Of a stretch of 64,000 bases of DNA, positions 23,373-30,172 are shown one piece after another. Source of the stretch: a virus; the IMG/VR virus record IMGVR_UViG_3300028800_000001, positions 186,001 through 250,000 of that record; one strand, given 5' to 3'. The notes beneath the pieces were generated by a model that was not told where the DNA came from, did no database searches, and saw only the letters and a program-made list of their open reading frames with translations. Numbering within the stretch: the stretch's first letter is position 1; every line of letters begins with the position of its first letter. The position numbers and the translations under genes are program-made.

Positions 23373-23719
23373 GATTGCTGTTCCTCAATCACCGTACTAT
23401 TGAGAACGGTCTGGCCGTTATATATTGCCGTTCCGTCTGCCTCGATTCTGAGATATCTCCCAACGACGGTACTTTGCACCGTATGTCCAAGCGGGGTATT
23501 TATAATTATTCTCTTGATAGTGTCTGGCACGTCGTGGATAGAAATCGTACGCTCTTGCGGCTCGTCCAGACTCTCTACCACCTCTGCCCCATCAAAGGTG
23601 ATATCTTCGCCCACAATGCGTAGCGAACCATCAGGACGACTAGAGGTCGTCACAAAACTGGTGTTCTTCGCAATCATTTCCTGTGCCCAGGTAGGAAGTG
23701 TTGATTTCAGTCTTTTCAT
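23369..23719 (-). CDS. hypothetical 116-aa protein
   Basis: Starts MKRLKSTLPTWAQEMIAKNT with a beta-rich remainder (LRIVGEDITFDGAEVVESL, VVGRYLRIEADGTAIYNG). RBS AAGGAGAAATC before ATG. First protein gene downstream of tRNA-like element 23736-23828. Confidence 0.6.
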   Translation of the reverse strand: MKRLKSTLPTWAQEMIAKNTSFVTTSSRPDGSLRIVGEDITFDGAEVVESLDEPQERTISIHDVPDTIKRIIINTPLGHTVQSTVVGRYLRIEADGTAIYNGQTVLNSTVIEEQQS

Positions 23720-23735
23720 GATTTCTCCTTTTTAA

Positions 23736-23828
23736 TGAGTGAGGGAAGGAATCGAACCTTCCACAATCTTCTTTAAAAGATATCCGGTTTACCGGTCGCC
23801 GGACCCATTTCCGTTCTGGCACCCACTC
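23736..23828 (-). tRNA. class II tRNA-like element, Ser-type (irregular anticodon arm)
   Basis: 93 nt. Acceptor GAGTGGG / CTCACTC, D arm CCA GAACGGAAA TGG, long variable arm ATCTT / AAGAT, T arm extended to 6 bp (GGAAGG / CCTTCC). The anticodon stem TCCGG / CCGGA holds an 11-base loop (CGACCGGTAAA) instead of 7, so no anticodon can be assigned; acceptor plus T stack is 13 bp. Looks like a tRNA-Ser relative, a mimic, or a decayed gene. Confidence 0.55.
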
Positions 23829-23838
23829 TTACCTAGTC

Positions 23839-23867
23839 AGTATACCGCAGTCCTCATCAAAAGACAA
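23839..23867 (-). promoter_or_regulatory. promoter before the tRNA-like element
   Basis: Leftward TTGTCT, 17-base spacer, TATACT ending 10 bases before the tRNA-like gene; TTCAGAAAATAC lies upstream on the same strand. Confidence 0.65.
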
Positions 23868-23897
23868 GCGTTTTTTCACGGTATTTTCTGAAGAAAT

Positions 23898-23990
23898 AGG
23901 ATCGTGCAGGAGTCGAACCTGCGCCTCTCGTACATCTACGAGCATACTCGCCGTCAGTGGATGTCTCCACCAGTCTTATACGAACGATCC
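23898..23990 (-). tRNA. class II tRNA-like element (irregular)
   Basis: Acceptor GGATCGT / ACGATCC perfect, T arm GCAGG TTCGACT CCTGC, variable arm CTCGTA / TACGAG. The D region forms GTGGA / TCCAC with a 4-base loop and the anticodon region CGAG / CTCG with loop TATG. No normal 7-base anticodon loop, so decoding function is doubtful. Confidence 0.5.
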
Positions 23991-23995
23991 AAAAA

Positions 23996-24325
23996 CTATG
24001 CCGCTTCCACCAGGATCAGATCACTATGAATAACCTGCTCCAGGCCACGGCTGATACTTACATGAATATTGTAGTATCCTTCAACCTCTGGCAGAGTGAT
24101 TGCGCCTTGAAAGTGTCCAGGGGCAATTTCACGAGGAGCTACAGAATCAACTATCGGCTTATTCTCAAGCGCTGTGTTGCCAGGAAGCTCTTGCTCCCAT
24201 ATCAATGAGACAGATGCATGTGTTCCTGTAACTACTTCGCCACGCGCTGTCTCCACCATAAAATCAAGTGGGAGGACGCTCCCAGGAAAATGACTATCAT
24301 CCAATTCAAAGTGTGCTAAAAACAT
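23996..24325 (-). CDS. beta-sandwich-like protein, 109 aa
   Basis: MFLAHFELDDSHFPGSVLPL..., then VVTGTHASVSLIW, IAPGHFQGAITLPEVEGYYNIHVSIS: alternating strands with the closing G-YxIxVxI pattern of Ig-like or fibronectin-type domains. Such domains decorate phage structural or adhesion proteins. Inference from pattern only. Confidence 0.5.
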   Translation of the reverse strand: MFLAHFELDDSHFPGSVLPLDFMVETARGEVVTGTHASVSLIWEQELPGNTALENKPIVDSVAPREIAPGHFQGAITLPEVEGYYNIHVSISRGLEQVIHSDLILVEAA

Positions 24326-24338
24326 GATACTTCTTTCT

Positions 24339-24557
24339 TTAGTATCTCCCCTCTGGAAGCTCTGGCCTATTCTTCTCGAACCACTCCTTTGCCTCGTACC
24401 ACTGGAACCTCATACGACTAAGCCCCTGTGTACATAGGTTCCAGATGTGATACTGCGTAAGTCTGCTAGCATCAATGCTGCCCCTGGCAATAAGCCCCTC
24501 TTCATCGGCAAGCTTTGCGCGAAGGGTCTGATCAATCCAGTCTTCTCGACTACTCAT
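24339..24557 (-). CDS. hypothetical 72-aa protein
   Basis: MSSREDWIDQTLRAKLADEE..., helical, Arg/Glu rich. Thirteen bases upstream of 23996-24325 in the same direction. No family recognised. Confidence 0.5.
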   Translation of the reverse strand: MSSREDWIDQTLRAKLADEEGLIARGSIDASRLTQYHIWNLCTQGLSRMRFQWYEAKEWFEKNRPELPEGRY

Positions 24558-24584
24558 AATTATTCTTTCTCACTTCCCCATTCA

Positions 24585-24863
24585 TCAAAGGACTCTCGTT
24601 AGTATCGTATTTCCTGCATTGCCAATCCTGGCAATGCAAATAGGAGTTTGCATACTCATCTGATACCCTCCACCCTTCCAGCCCTGAAACATCATTCCAT
24701 CACAGAAATAGGCTTTAGCAATCAGTTCCTCTACCGTTTGCGGCGTGGTATTCGGTCTTTTCTGGTTGTACCCAGAGAGATCAAAGCCCAGTGCCAATTG
24801 GTTGTAATCACCACGCCAACTGGCGAAGGCGGTTGGAAACGCCTCTTCAAAATCGAAGTGCAC
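24585..24863 (-). CDS. hypothetical 92-aa protein
   Basis: MHFDFEEAFPTAFASWRGDY...: the WRGDYNQLALGFD segment and the ending SMQTPICIARIGNAGNTILT look conserved-family-like, but I cannot name the family. Not obviously overlapping neighbours. Confidence 0.5.
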   Translation of the reverse strand: MHFDFEEAFPTAFASWRGDYNQLALGFDLSGYNQKRPNTTPQTVEELIAKAYFCDGMMFQGWKGGGYQMSMQTPICIARIGNAGNTILTRVL

Positions 24864-24938
24864 ACGGTGCTTTCTGTCTGGCAGCAGTTCTAATGCCTAT
24901 ATCAGTTGTCCCAGGTTCATAATCAGCTCTTTCAATAA

Positions 24939-25012
24939 CACGAAAGGGGTGATTCGAACACTCATCTCACCGTTTTGGAGACGGTTGCTTTAGCCAATTA
25001 AGCTACTCTCGT
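24939..25012 (-). tRNA. tRNA-Trp(CCA)
   Basis: Acceptor ACGAGAG / CTTTCGT, anticodon stem ACCGT / ACGGT with loop CTCCAAA, T arm GAGTG TTCGAAT CACCC (one mismatch), discriminator G as in bacterial tRNA-Trp. Confidence 0.9.
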
Positions 25013-25022
25013 ATGAGCAAGG

Positions 25023-25157
25023 CTAGCGCACGCCATATTCGCGCTGCATAACAGTCCAGGCATCAGCAATTGAAAGTTTCTCACGCTGAATGCGGTATAA
25101 TTCACGCTGGACAGGGGTGAGCCGCTCGTATGCCTCTTGATCAGTCTTTGGTACCAT
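25023..25157 (-). CDS. 44-aa helical peptide
   Basis: MVPKTDQEAYERLTPVQREL... ending MQREYGVR, with GGAAAAGA before ATG. Ends next to tRNA-Trp. Function unknown. Confidence 0.45.
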   Translation of the reverse strand: MVPKTDQEAYERLTPVQRELYRIQREKLSIADAWTVMQREYGVR

Positions 25158-25195
25158 TCTTTTCCTCCAAAAGTCTTTTCTCTTTTATTCTTCTC

Positions 25196-25432
25196 CTACA
25201 AGCGAAAGAAAAAATTCGCCTCTAAACGAAATACCAACTCGCCGTCTTCGCTGCGCACTTCCAAGATGCGCTTCTCATTGCTTTGTTCAAGTAACCATTC
25301 ATATGCGTGGAGCGCGGCCCGTAGCACCTCTGGCTTCGAGACATCCTTCTCTTCGCAGAGTGTTTCCAGACGCGCAAACTGACGATCAGAAAAATCAAGC
25401 TGGACGCGTTGACGTTTTTCATCGTTAGGCAT
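25196..25432 (-). CDS. ribbon-helix-helix-like protein
   Basis: 78 residues: RQRVQLDFSDRQFARLETLC then SKPEVLRAALHAYEWLLEQS, the strand-helix-turn-helix of RHH proteins, ending in a short beta segment (GELVFRLEANFFF). Overlaps the next gene by one base (start at 25432). Paralogue of 25432-25671 and 20499-20756. Confidence 0.65.
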   Translation of the reverse strand: MPNDEKRQRVQLDFSDRQFARLETLCEEKDVSKPEVLRAALHAYEWLLEQSNEKRILEVRSEDGELVFRLEANFFFRL

Positions 25433-25671
25433 TATGATTTCCTTCGCAGAAGATGAAAGAGCGTTGCAACTTCTGTTTGGTACACCAGTTCACCGCTCTT
25501 TTCATGAAGTTCGAATGTGCGCTCTCGATTTTTTGCTAGCCACGCGTACATACGCACTGCTGCGCGTACAAATTCCGGCTTTGTCATTTCTACCTCTTGA
25601 GACAAGGCATCAAACGCTTCAAAGGAAGCAAACACTTGATCAATCTCTTTGATAATTTGTTCTTCGTTCAT
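25432..25671 (-). CDS. ribbon-helix-helix-like protein, paralogue
   Basis: 79 residues: helix EIDQVFASFEAFDALSQE, then TKPEFVRAAVRMYAWLAKNR and the tail SGELVYQTEVATLFH. Same tail logic (GELVY/GELVF) as 25196-25432, so the two are a tandem duplication. Possibly a heterodimeric repressor pair. Confidence 0.6.
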   Translation of the reverse strand: MNEEQIIKEIDQVFASFEAFDALSQEVEMTKPEFVRAAVRMYAWLAKNRERTFELHEKSGELVYQTEVATLFHLLRRKS

Positions 25672-25680
25672 ACCAGTCCC

Positions 25681-25863
25681 TTAGCGTTTCACGTATGCGT
25701 TGATTCCTATAAGCACATTCGTGCCTTCAACCTGCTGGTTACCAGAGGTCGTAGCAACACTAATTGATTTGCCAGTGGCGGTAAGACCACCGCGCTGCGT
25801 GAGATCAATGACGATAGTAAGTTTTTTCTTGTCGTCCGAGACAGTCATTTCGACATTTTTCAT
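25681..25863 (-). CDS. hypothetical 60-aa beta protein
   Basis: MKNVEMTVSDDKKKLTIVID..., a Lys-rich N-terminus and strands with TATGKSISVATTSGNQ. Same general layout as small phage decoration-like proteins; not assignable. RBS AAAGGAGAAAAAATA. Confidence 0.55.
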   Translation of the reverse strand: MKNVEMTVSDDKKKLTIVIDLTQRGGLTATGKSISVATTSGNQQVEGTNVLIGINAYVKR

Positions 25864-25894
25864 TATTTTTTCTCCTTTACAACTATTTTAAAAA

Positions 25895-26003
25895 GTTGTG
25901 CGCAGAGGGATTCGAACCTTCAAGACTTTTCCTGCAACCCCAAGCAGAAAAGCCGTCTGACACATGTCAATATCAGCGTTTCACCAATAACGGTACACAC
26001 AAC
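25895..26003 (-). tRNA. tRNA-like element with 33-nt variable arm
   Basis: Ends pair over 10 bp (GTTGTGTGTA / TGCGCACAAC). D stem CGT / ACG, T arm GAAGG TTCGAAT CCCTC (one mismatch), and a long variable arm CTTTTCTGC / GCAGGAAAAG. The anticodon stem CTGAT / GTCAG encloses 10 bases (ATTGACATGT). Irregular; decoding doubtful. Confidence 0.5.
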
Positions 26004-26005
26004 AA

Positions 26006-26076
26006 TTCTCCTACCTCGATTCGAACGAGGAACACTTGGTTCAAAGCCAAGCAAGTTACCGTTACTCCATAGGAGA
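26006..26076 (-). tRNA. tRNA-Gln(TTG)
   Basis: Acceptor TCTCCTA / TAGGAGA perfect, anticodon stem CTTGG / CCAAG with loop CTTTGAA, T arm CCTCG TTCGAAT CGAGG. Confidence 0.9.
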
Positions 26077-26080
26077 TCGA

Positions 26081-26163
26081 TAGAGCGTAGCGGGATCGAA
26101 CCGCTCGTACAGGACTACACCTGCCACATCACCAAGATGTGTCACGCCCTCTTGGAACACTCT
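26081..26163 (-). tRNA. class II tRNA-like element, possible TGG anticodon
   Basis: 83 nt. Acceptor AGAGTGT / ACGCTCT, anticodon stem CACAT / ATGTG with loop CTTGGTG (TGG if read normally), variable arm CAGG / CCTG, T arm AGCGG TTCGATC CCGCT. A proline anticodon with a long variable arm would be unusual; the D arm is poor. Confidence 0.5.
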
Positions 26164-26246
26164 CCTCGCGACCTTGAGTGCCCATCCACACAATCTGTGA
26201 GTCAGGAGACCGGCGATCAACCCGATATACCCTTTCTCACTTGTGG

Positions 26247-26318
26247 TGCCAGCGGGTAGGATTGAACTACCGACACCGAGCTCTTCACGCTCGTGCTCTA
26301 CCACTGAGCTACACTGGC
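26247..26318 (-). tRNA. tRNA-Phe(GAA)
   Basis: Acceptor GCCAGTG / CGCTGGC, D arm GCTC...GAGC, anticodon stem CGAGC / GCTCG with loop GTGAAGA, T arm GGTAG TTCAATC CTACC. Confidence 0.9.
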
Positions 26319-26325
26319 ATACGCG

Positions 26326-26476
26326 CATGCTGAAGAGTCGAACTTCAGACTTCCCTGCGAAAGAGATCAGGTAGCTACTACTGACGTTTTCCCTCTTTTG
26401 AGCACGCTAGCAACACTTCAAAAGCTGGACTCTTCGCAAAAGCGTGCTTGAGCCACAAACACCCCCGCGCATGATT
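26326..26476 (-). ncRNA. structured element with a T-arm motif
   Basis: T-arm-like hairpin TGAAG TTCGACT CTTCA at 26330-26348 followed upstream by long complementary segments (AGCACGC / GCGTGCT, CTTTTGA / TCAAAAG, AAAGAG / CTCTTT). No matching acceptor 5' strand was found. Could be a degraded or highly expanded tRNA-like RNA; no protein gene is present here. Confidence 0.35.
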
Positions 26477-26477
26477 T

Positions 26478-26921
26478 CTAGTTATTGGCCTCTATAATAG
26501 CGCTCAAACGAGCGCGCTGCTCTGCATCTAGTCGTCCCATCCACTCCACCGTAATTACGCACATATCCTCAAAGCTAAGCTCAATATCGTGAGGCGTTAC
26601 GCCATCAGGGCAATAGCGAAGTACTGTCTTTTCAGGAAGCGCAGTAAAATCCATCGCAAGTTCAGTATTAATCCCAATATTATTGGGATCACCACCAAAG
26701 AGCACATGGTACACTTCTGGCGAAAGCCCCTGAAGGACAAATCCACCCCTGTCATCATCATCGAGATAATATTCATCGTTGATCAAGTCCAGATGATAAT
26801 TGGCTTCCTGCAATCGTCCGAAGACGAGACCGCTCGTAAGAAAGTACACCTCGCCTGAAATGCGGCGACCATCACTGGTATAGACGTACCGCGTCTCTTT
26901 GCGTTCTAACTGATCTTCCAT
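26478..26921 (-). CDS. hypothetical 147-aa protein
   Basis: Start at MEDQLERKETRYVYTSDGRR (ATG 26921). Beta-rich first half (GEVYFLTSGLVFGRLQEANY), acidic middle, helical end. One base gap from the upstream gene. No family recognised. Confidence 0.55.
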   Translation of the reverse strand: MEDQLERKETRYVYTSDGRRISGEVYFLTSGLVFGRLQEANYHLDLINDEYYLDDDDRGGFVLQGLSPEVYHVLFGGDPNNIGINTELAMDFTALPEKTVLRYCPDGVTPHDIELSFEDMCVITVEWMGRLDAEQRARLSAIIEANN

Positions 26922-26922
26922 T

Positions 26923-27243
26923 CTACACATCCTTCTTTAAACAAGGGATCAACGTGTACGAGAGAAGTCCCTTTTCCGCAACGCTACAGAGGATCAACTG
27001 ACGCATTGTTTCGCTGAGTCCACGTCCACCCTCGACAGGAAGCACACCGGCATCAATGAGCACCTGCTCTGTACTTCCAAAGAGCCGATGATTATGATCT
27101 TTGCAAAGCTCTAAAAGCTCATAGATGGCAATTGCATCTTTGCGCGCAAACAAACTTTCCAGCACTAAGCGACTTGACATGACTGCGACCATCGGTACCT
27201 GTGTGCCATTGGTCAGCGTTGCCATTTCTATTTCTTCTGTCAT
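26923..27243 (-). CDS. hypothetical 106-aa protein
   Basis: MTEEIEMATLTNGTQVPMVA..., helical, ends CLKKDV. ATGA overlap with 27240-27515. Function unknown. Confidence 0.55.
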   Translation of the reverse strand: MTEEIEMATLTNGTQVPMVAVMSSRLVLESLFARKDAIAIYELLELCKDHNHRLFGSTEQVLIDAGVLPVEGGRGLSETMRQLILCSVAEKGLLSYTLIPCLKKDV

Positions 27244-27515
27244 AGATATTTTTCTCTTTTCATTTCTTGTTCAAATGCTTCCTCGCGCCTCTCCATACTT
27301 CTATAGCTGCAACTCATATGGTGGTGACAGACGCCGCAAAGATAGAGCGCCGTGTACAGATCTTGCGGTGCATACTTTCCATCAATAAAAGTATAGTCCT
27401 TTTTGTCGCGAATAAGAGCACAAGAGTCACCCTTTTCGCCGCACTCATCGCAGAGATAATGCAACGATAGACTTGGAAGACTGATAAACTGTTCTTGCGT
27501 AAGATTAGTAATCAT
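27240..27515 (-). CDS. zinc-binding protein, 91 aa
   Basis: Start MITNLTQEQFISLPSLSLHY (ATG 27515). CDECGEKGDSCAL and CGVCHHHMSC give two CxxC pairs plus His cluster, a likely treble-clef zinc site similar to HNH-less nuclease relatives. Ends with a basic-acidic helix. Confidence 0.6.
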   Translation of the reverse strand: MITNLTQEQFISLPSLSLHYLCDECGEKGDSCALIRDKKDYTFIDGKYAPQDLYTALYLCGVCHHHMSCSYRSMERREEAFEQEMKREKYL

Positions 27516-27525
27516 TCTTCGCCTC

Positions 27526-27732
27526 CTATTCTTGCATTGATTCGAAATCAGCACGATCACTAGCCGCCCATCCCTGTTCTACATCGGTCTCTGCTTTCCA
27601 ATAGAAATCCTCCCAGGAAAAGCCTTCGCCAGTACTAGAACGAGCACCAATCTTTTTCGCAATCACGTGAATTTTCTCTTCCATTTGTTCAGGTGAAGAA
27701 TGGTGCTCACGAAATTCAATAGTTATTTTCAT
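27526..27732 (-). CDS. hypothetical 68-aa protein
   Basis: MKITIEFREHHSSPEQMEEK... then DFYWKAETDVEQGWAASDRA. Preceded by GGGAGTAT. Ends 11 bases before the next start. Function unknown. Confidence 0.55.
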   Translation of the reverse strand: MKITIEFREHHSSPEQMEEKIHVIAKKIGARSSTGEGFSWEDFYWKAETDVEQGWAASDRADFESMQE

Positions 27733-27763
27733 ATACTCCCTCCATATATACCAAGTAATTATA

Positions 27764-27896
27764 TCCAGCTAGAGCGATTCGAACACTCTCCTGCTCCCCT
27801 GTTCGCCTGACTCTCACCAGCCCTGGAGGACCATCCCCAAAGAGGCGAGACAAAAGGCTACTAAGGGGTGCTATGCACGCCATACATCGTAGCTGA
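27764..27896 (-). tRNA. tRNA-like element with ~50-nt insert
   Basis: 133 nt. Acceptor TCAGCTA / TAGCTGG, D arm ATG TATGGCGTG CAT, T arm GAGTG TTCGAAT CGCTC. Between D and T arms a large structured insert contains CGCCT / AGGCG. Too short for a group I intron; may be a giant variable or anticodon-arm expansion. Confidence 0.45.
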
Positions 27897-27926
27897 TCAA
27901 AATATCCTATATCGATATAGGATAAA

Positions 27927-27998
27927 TACCTCATGTGAGACTCGAACTCACGATCTGCTCATTGAGAATGAGCTGTCCTGCCGCTAGACGAATGAGGC
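27927..27998 (-). tRNA. tRNA-Glu(CTC)
   Basis: Acceptor GCCTCAT / ATGAGGT, glutamate-type D arm TCGTCTAGCGGCAGGAC, anticodon stem GCTCA / TGAGC with loop TTCTCAA, T arm GTGAG TTCGAGT CTCAC. Confidence 0.9.
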
Positions 27999-28010
27999 AA
28001 ATGGTGCCAA

Positions 28011-28097
28011 TTTCCAGAGGCAGAGTCGAACTGCCCTGAACCATTATTGCGACTGTACGGCCCCAACTCCGATGGTTGGCTCTCGAAGCTCTGGAAA
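28011..28097 (-). tRNA. tRNA-like element with minimal D arm
   Basis: 87 nt. Eight-bp acceptor TTTCCAGA / TCTGGAAA, T arm GGCAG TTCGACT CTGCC, a mini D arm GCT TCGAG AGC, and stem CCAAC / GTTGG with 7-base loop CATCGGA (A rather than U at position 33). Long variable segment. Decoding doubtful. Confidence 0.5.
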
Positions 28098-28368
28098 AGT
28101 GTGCCGTTTCTTGCAACGCGACCATCAGAGGTAGGCACACGCATCGTTCTGCTCTCCGTAGTGTTTTGTGTGCTTACGGATAAACCCACAGACAAGTTGG
28201 CTGCGCTCGACATTCGAAGCACGTGCGATACGCTCTCAATGAAGATGGGCGAAGAGCGGATCATTGGGTACTTGCCAATCCCAATACTGGCAAGCGCAAC
28301 CTTTTTTGTGATGGCGACACGAATGCACGCGTCATTAAACCTGCGTTTCCAGTGCTGGGTACCATCAA
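28098..28368 (-). other. non-coding, hairpin-rich interval
   Basis: No convincing protein gene. Contains strong hairpins: GTGTGCC / GGCACAC (28099-28142), TCCGTA / TACGGA (28158-28183) and CTTGCCA / TGGCAAG (28271-28294). No full cloverleaf could be closed. Probably spacer or small RNAs within the tRNA cluster. Confidence 0.4.
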
Positions 28369-28442
28369 TACGGGTGGCGAGAATTGAACTCGGCTATTTC
28401 CTGTTTGAAGGACAGGCGGCTCGACCGTTTGCCTTCACCCGC
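28369..28442 (-). tRNA. tRNA-Glu(TTC)-like with C33
   Basis: Acceptor GCGGGTG / CACCCGT, D arm GGC AAACGGTCGA GCC, anticodon stem CCTGT / ACAGG, loop CCTTCAA giving TTC but with C instead of the near-universal U at position 33. T arm CCGAG TTCAATT CTCGC (one mismatch). Confidence 0.7.
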
Positions 28443-28984
28443 AGGTTGCGAACAGAACGGAGTCACACCGTCATCTTCCTCTTACAAGGTGCTCTGTTCT
28501 TGAGCTATGTTCGCGGTGTACCCGCATCTTCATGCTTCGACACCAGGAGACGAATGTAGGAGTTGCACCTACACGGGAGGTCATGACGCTCCTCGTAACC
28601 CTGCCGGTTCCTCGTCCAAATAAGAAGTTCACGTATGCATTGTCTACATCAGCCGCAAACGATGTGGTAGCGTGCATCGCCAGCAGCAAAGGTGTTGCAC
28701 CTTCTCTTCATAAACTTCTTTGTCAAAGGCCGATGGACGTTAACCGTTTATCCTCGCCGTCGCTTGCGAGGCACCTTTGGACACCCGTAATGCTCTTCTG
28801 TTGTACTTCCAAAAGAACTGCTAGAAATAACGTCAGTAGTCGCATTGTTTTTTCATGCTTTCGCATGACGGAATAAGTCACATGCGGGAGTCCCTTACTT
28901 CTCATGAATAAGTAGTGCGCATGCTAACACGACACAAACCTCCATACACTTTCTACTGACGGCTTGACCCATTACTGAGTCAAA
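28443..28984 (-). other. non-coding, structured interval in the tRNA cluster
   Basis: About 540 bases without a supportable protein gene. Hairpins include GCGAACA / TGTTCGC (28446-28513), GGTGT / ACACC, CCTCGC / GCGAGG (near 28755-28773) and a T-arm-like GTAGG TGCAACT CCTAC near 28555-28575 lacking a normal TTC. Possibly remnants of further tRNA-like genes. Confidence 0.4.
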
Positions 28985-29056
28985 TCTAGTTGGCTGGACT
29001 TGAACCAGCGACCTCTCGCGTCCGAGGCGAGTATGCTACCGCTGCACCACAACTAG
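28985..29056 (-). tRNA. tRNA-Pro(CGG)
   Basis: Acceptor CTAGTTG / CAACTAG perfect, anticodon stem CTCGC / GCGAG with loop CTCGGAC, T arm GCTGG TTCAAGT CCAGC. Second proline tRNA in the cluster. Confidence 0.9.
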
Positions 29057-29060
29057 AGAT

Positions 29061-29124
29061 ATTGGACACCCTGGATTCGAACCAGGACAGGTGATCAACC
29101 TGCTACTTCCATTTTCATGCCCAA
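29061..29124 (-). tRNA. tRNA-Ile(GAT)-like, D arm truncated
   Basis: 64 nt. Eight-bp acceptor TTGGGCAT / GTGTCCAA, anticodon stem GCAGG / CCTGT with loop TTGATCA, T arm CCTGG TTCGAAT CCAGG. Only about 12 bases lie between acceptor and anticodon arm, so the D stem is missing, as in some mitochondrial tRNAs. Confidence 0.6.
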
Positions 29125-29210
29125 TTACAGCATAGTCTAGAATACTGCGTCCAGCCCCCCATTTCCCATCAAAGGAACTTTGAATGAATAGCCAGGAGGA
29201 CACCGGCTAA

Positions 29211-29259
29211 GGACAGAGAAGGACTTGAACCTTCTGACACCCAAAACGTGTGCCTATCC
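29211..29259 (-). tRNA. D-armless mini tRNA-like element
   Basis: 49 nt: GGATAG / CTGTCC, stem ACAC / GTGT with loop GTTTTGG, and T arm AGAAGG TTCAAGT CCTTCT. No D arm at all. May be a remnant or a real minimal tRNA-like RNA; between it and 29124 nothing else is recognisable. Confidence 0.4.
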
Positions 29260-29271
29260 GCAAGAAACAAG

Positions 29272-29345
29272 GGTGACTATCCAGATTTGAACTGGAGTTA
29301 GGAGAGCCACAATCTCCTGTGTTAGACCACTACACTATAGCCACC
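29272..29345 (-). tRNA. tRNA-His(GTG)
   Basis: Acceptor GTGGCTA / TAGTCAC with extra G at -1 facing C73, the tRNA-His identity element. D stem GTGT / ACAC, anticodon stem GGAGA / TCTCC with loop TTGTGGC, T arm CCAG TTCAAAT CTGG. Confidence 0.92.
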
Positions 29346-29352
29346 AAGAGTA

Positions 29353-29628
29353 TTAGCGTCGCTTCTCTTTCGCTTCGCTGATCTTTCGATACGCGTCTCT
29401 TCGCGTATCGTTGACCGTATCAATAACAGCGATCACGCTATCAGTTCCGACATATTCTACAACGAAGAACTTTGGGCACTTCGCACTATTCTGTTCAACC
29501 GCCTCGTAAATGATATAGCCATCACGCATCGTGTACGAGCTGTACTTCATCGCGCCCTTATCGGTTTCCTGGGCTTCCTCGAAAACGGCGAACGGGATGC
29601 GCGCCCCTTCTTGTAACGTAATCATCAT
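29353..29628 (-). CDS. hypothetical 91-aa protein
   Basis: Start MMITLQEGARIPFAVFEEAQ (ATG 29628, RBS GGAG). Strand-rich (GYIIYEAVEQN, KFFVVEYVGTDSVIAVID), ends in a basic helix. Overlaps the end of 29558-29857 by about 70 bases in another frame. Confidence 0.5.
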   Translation of the reverse strand: MMITLQEGARIPFAVFEEAQETDKGAMKYSSYTMRDGYIIYEAVEQNSAKCPKFFVVEYVGTDSVIAVIDTVNDTRRDAYRKISEAKEKRR

Positions 29629-29857
29629 TTTCTCCTGCAACTGCCTGGAACGCTCGTGCGCATGACTCACTGCACACATACACTTTTTTCTCTGGTGCCC
29701 CTGGTACGCCAAAATCACCGTAGATAACAGCGTAAACGTACGCAAGCCCAATCCAGACGCGTCCAAAGTGTCCTTGTCTGCACGCTGCGCAGCGATGATA
29801 AAAATGCCACTGCGACAGCCCTTCGACCCACAGACGCCCATATAAATACTCTGTCAT
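29558..29857 (-). CDS. zinc-binding protein, 99 aa
   Basis: Start MTEYLYGRLWVEGLSQWHFY (ATG 29857). HRCAACRQGHFG and VCSESCARAF form two CxxC pairs. The long antiparallel overlap with 29353-29628 means the end of one of the two is uncertain. Confidence 0.5.
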   Translation of the reverse strand: MTEYLYGRLWVEGLSQWHFYHRCAACRQGHFGRVWIGLAYVYAVIYGDFGVPGAPEKKVYVCSESCARAFQAVAGENDDYVTRRGAHPVRRFRGSPGNR

Positions 29858-29889
29858 GCACGCCTCTTTCAAAATTGTGTAAAAATAAA

Positions 29890-30036
29890 GCCCCACACCC
29901 TCTGATTCGAACAGAGATACTTGCTGTCTGGTATCAGCAGAACGAAAAGCGGTATGCAGTCTTGTCCTCTGTAGAGGAAGAGAAAGTGATACCATGCCTG
30001 CTTCGCTCAGCAAACGTTTTACCGTTTAAACTAGGT
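29890..30036 (-). tRNA. tRNA-like element with large anticodon-side insert
   Basis: About 145 nt. Ends CCCAC / GTGGG, D arm TTT AAACGGTA AAA, T arm CTCTG TTCGAAT CAGAG. The anticodon position starts as TTGCTG / CAGCAA and continues as a long stem (TGGTATCA / TGATACCA) with inner hairpins. Driven by the promoter at 30116-30145. Not group I intron-sized. Confidence 0.45.
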
Positions 30037-30115
30037 GGGTAAGAGAGAAGAACAACATTGCTTTTTACATTGCTATACTCTTCGCCATTATGGACCCCGT
30101 TGTTCTTCTTTTTAG

Positions 30116-30172
30116 AGTATAGCGCATCACGCTTTGAATTGTCAAGACTTATTTCTCTGTATTTTCAGAAAC
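30116..30172 (-). promoter_or_regulatory. conserved promoter with upstream box
   Basis: Leftward TTGACA, 18-base spacer, TATACT, upstream TTTCTGAAAATACAGAGAAA. Expected start point about 70 bases before the tRNA-like element ending at 30036. Confidence 0.75.

Noticed and set aside
26062-26328. 88-residue frame
   Set aside because: Covers tRNA-Phe and a tRNA-like gene on the same strand; a shadow of RNA genes.
27716-27934. 72-residue frame on the minus strand
   Set aside because: It lies across a tRNA-like element and tRNA-Glu; no RBS and no other support.
28047-28559. 170-residue plus-strand frame
   Set aside because: Opposite to an RNA-gene cluster and lacking RBS or family features.
27764-30036. 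Group I introns in tRNA genes
   Set aside because: The inserts are only 30-80 nt and lack P/Q/R/S-type cores.
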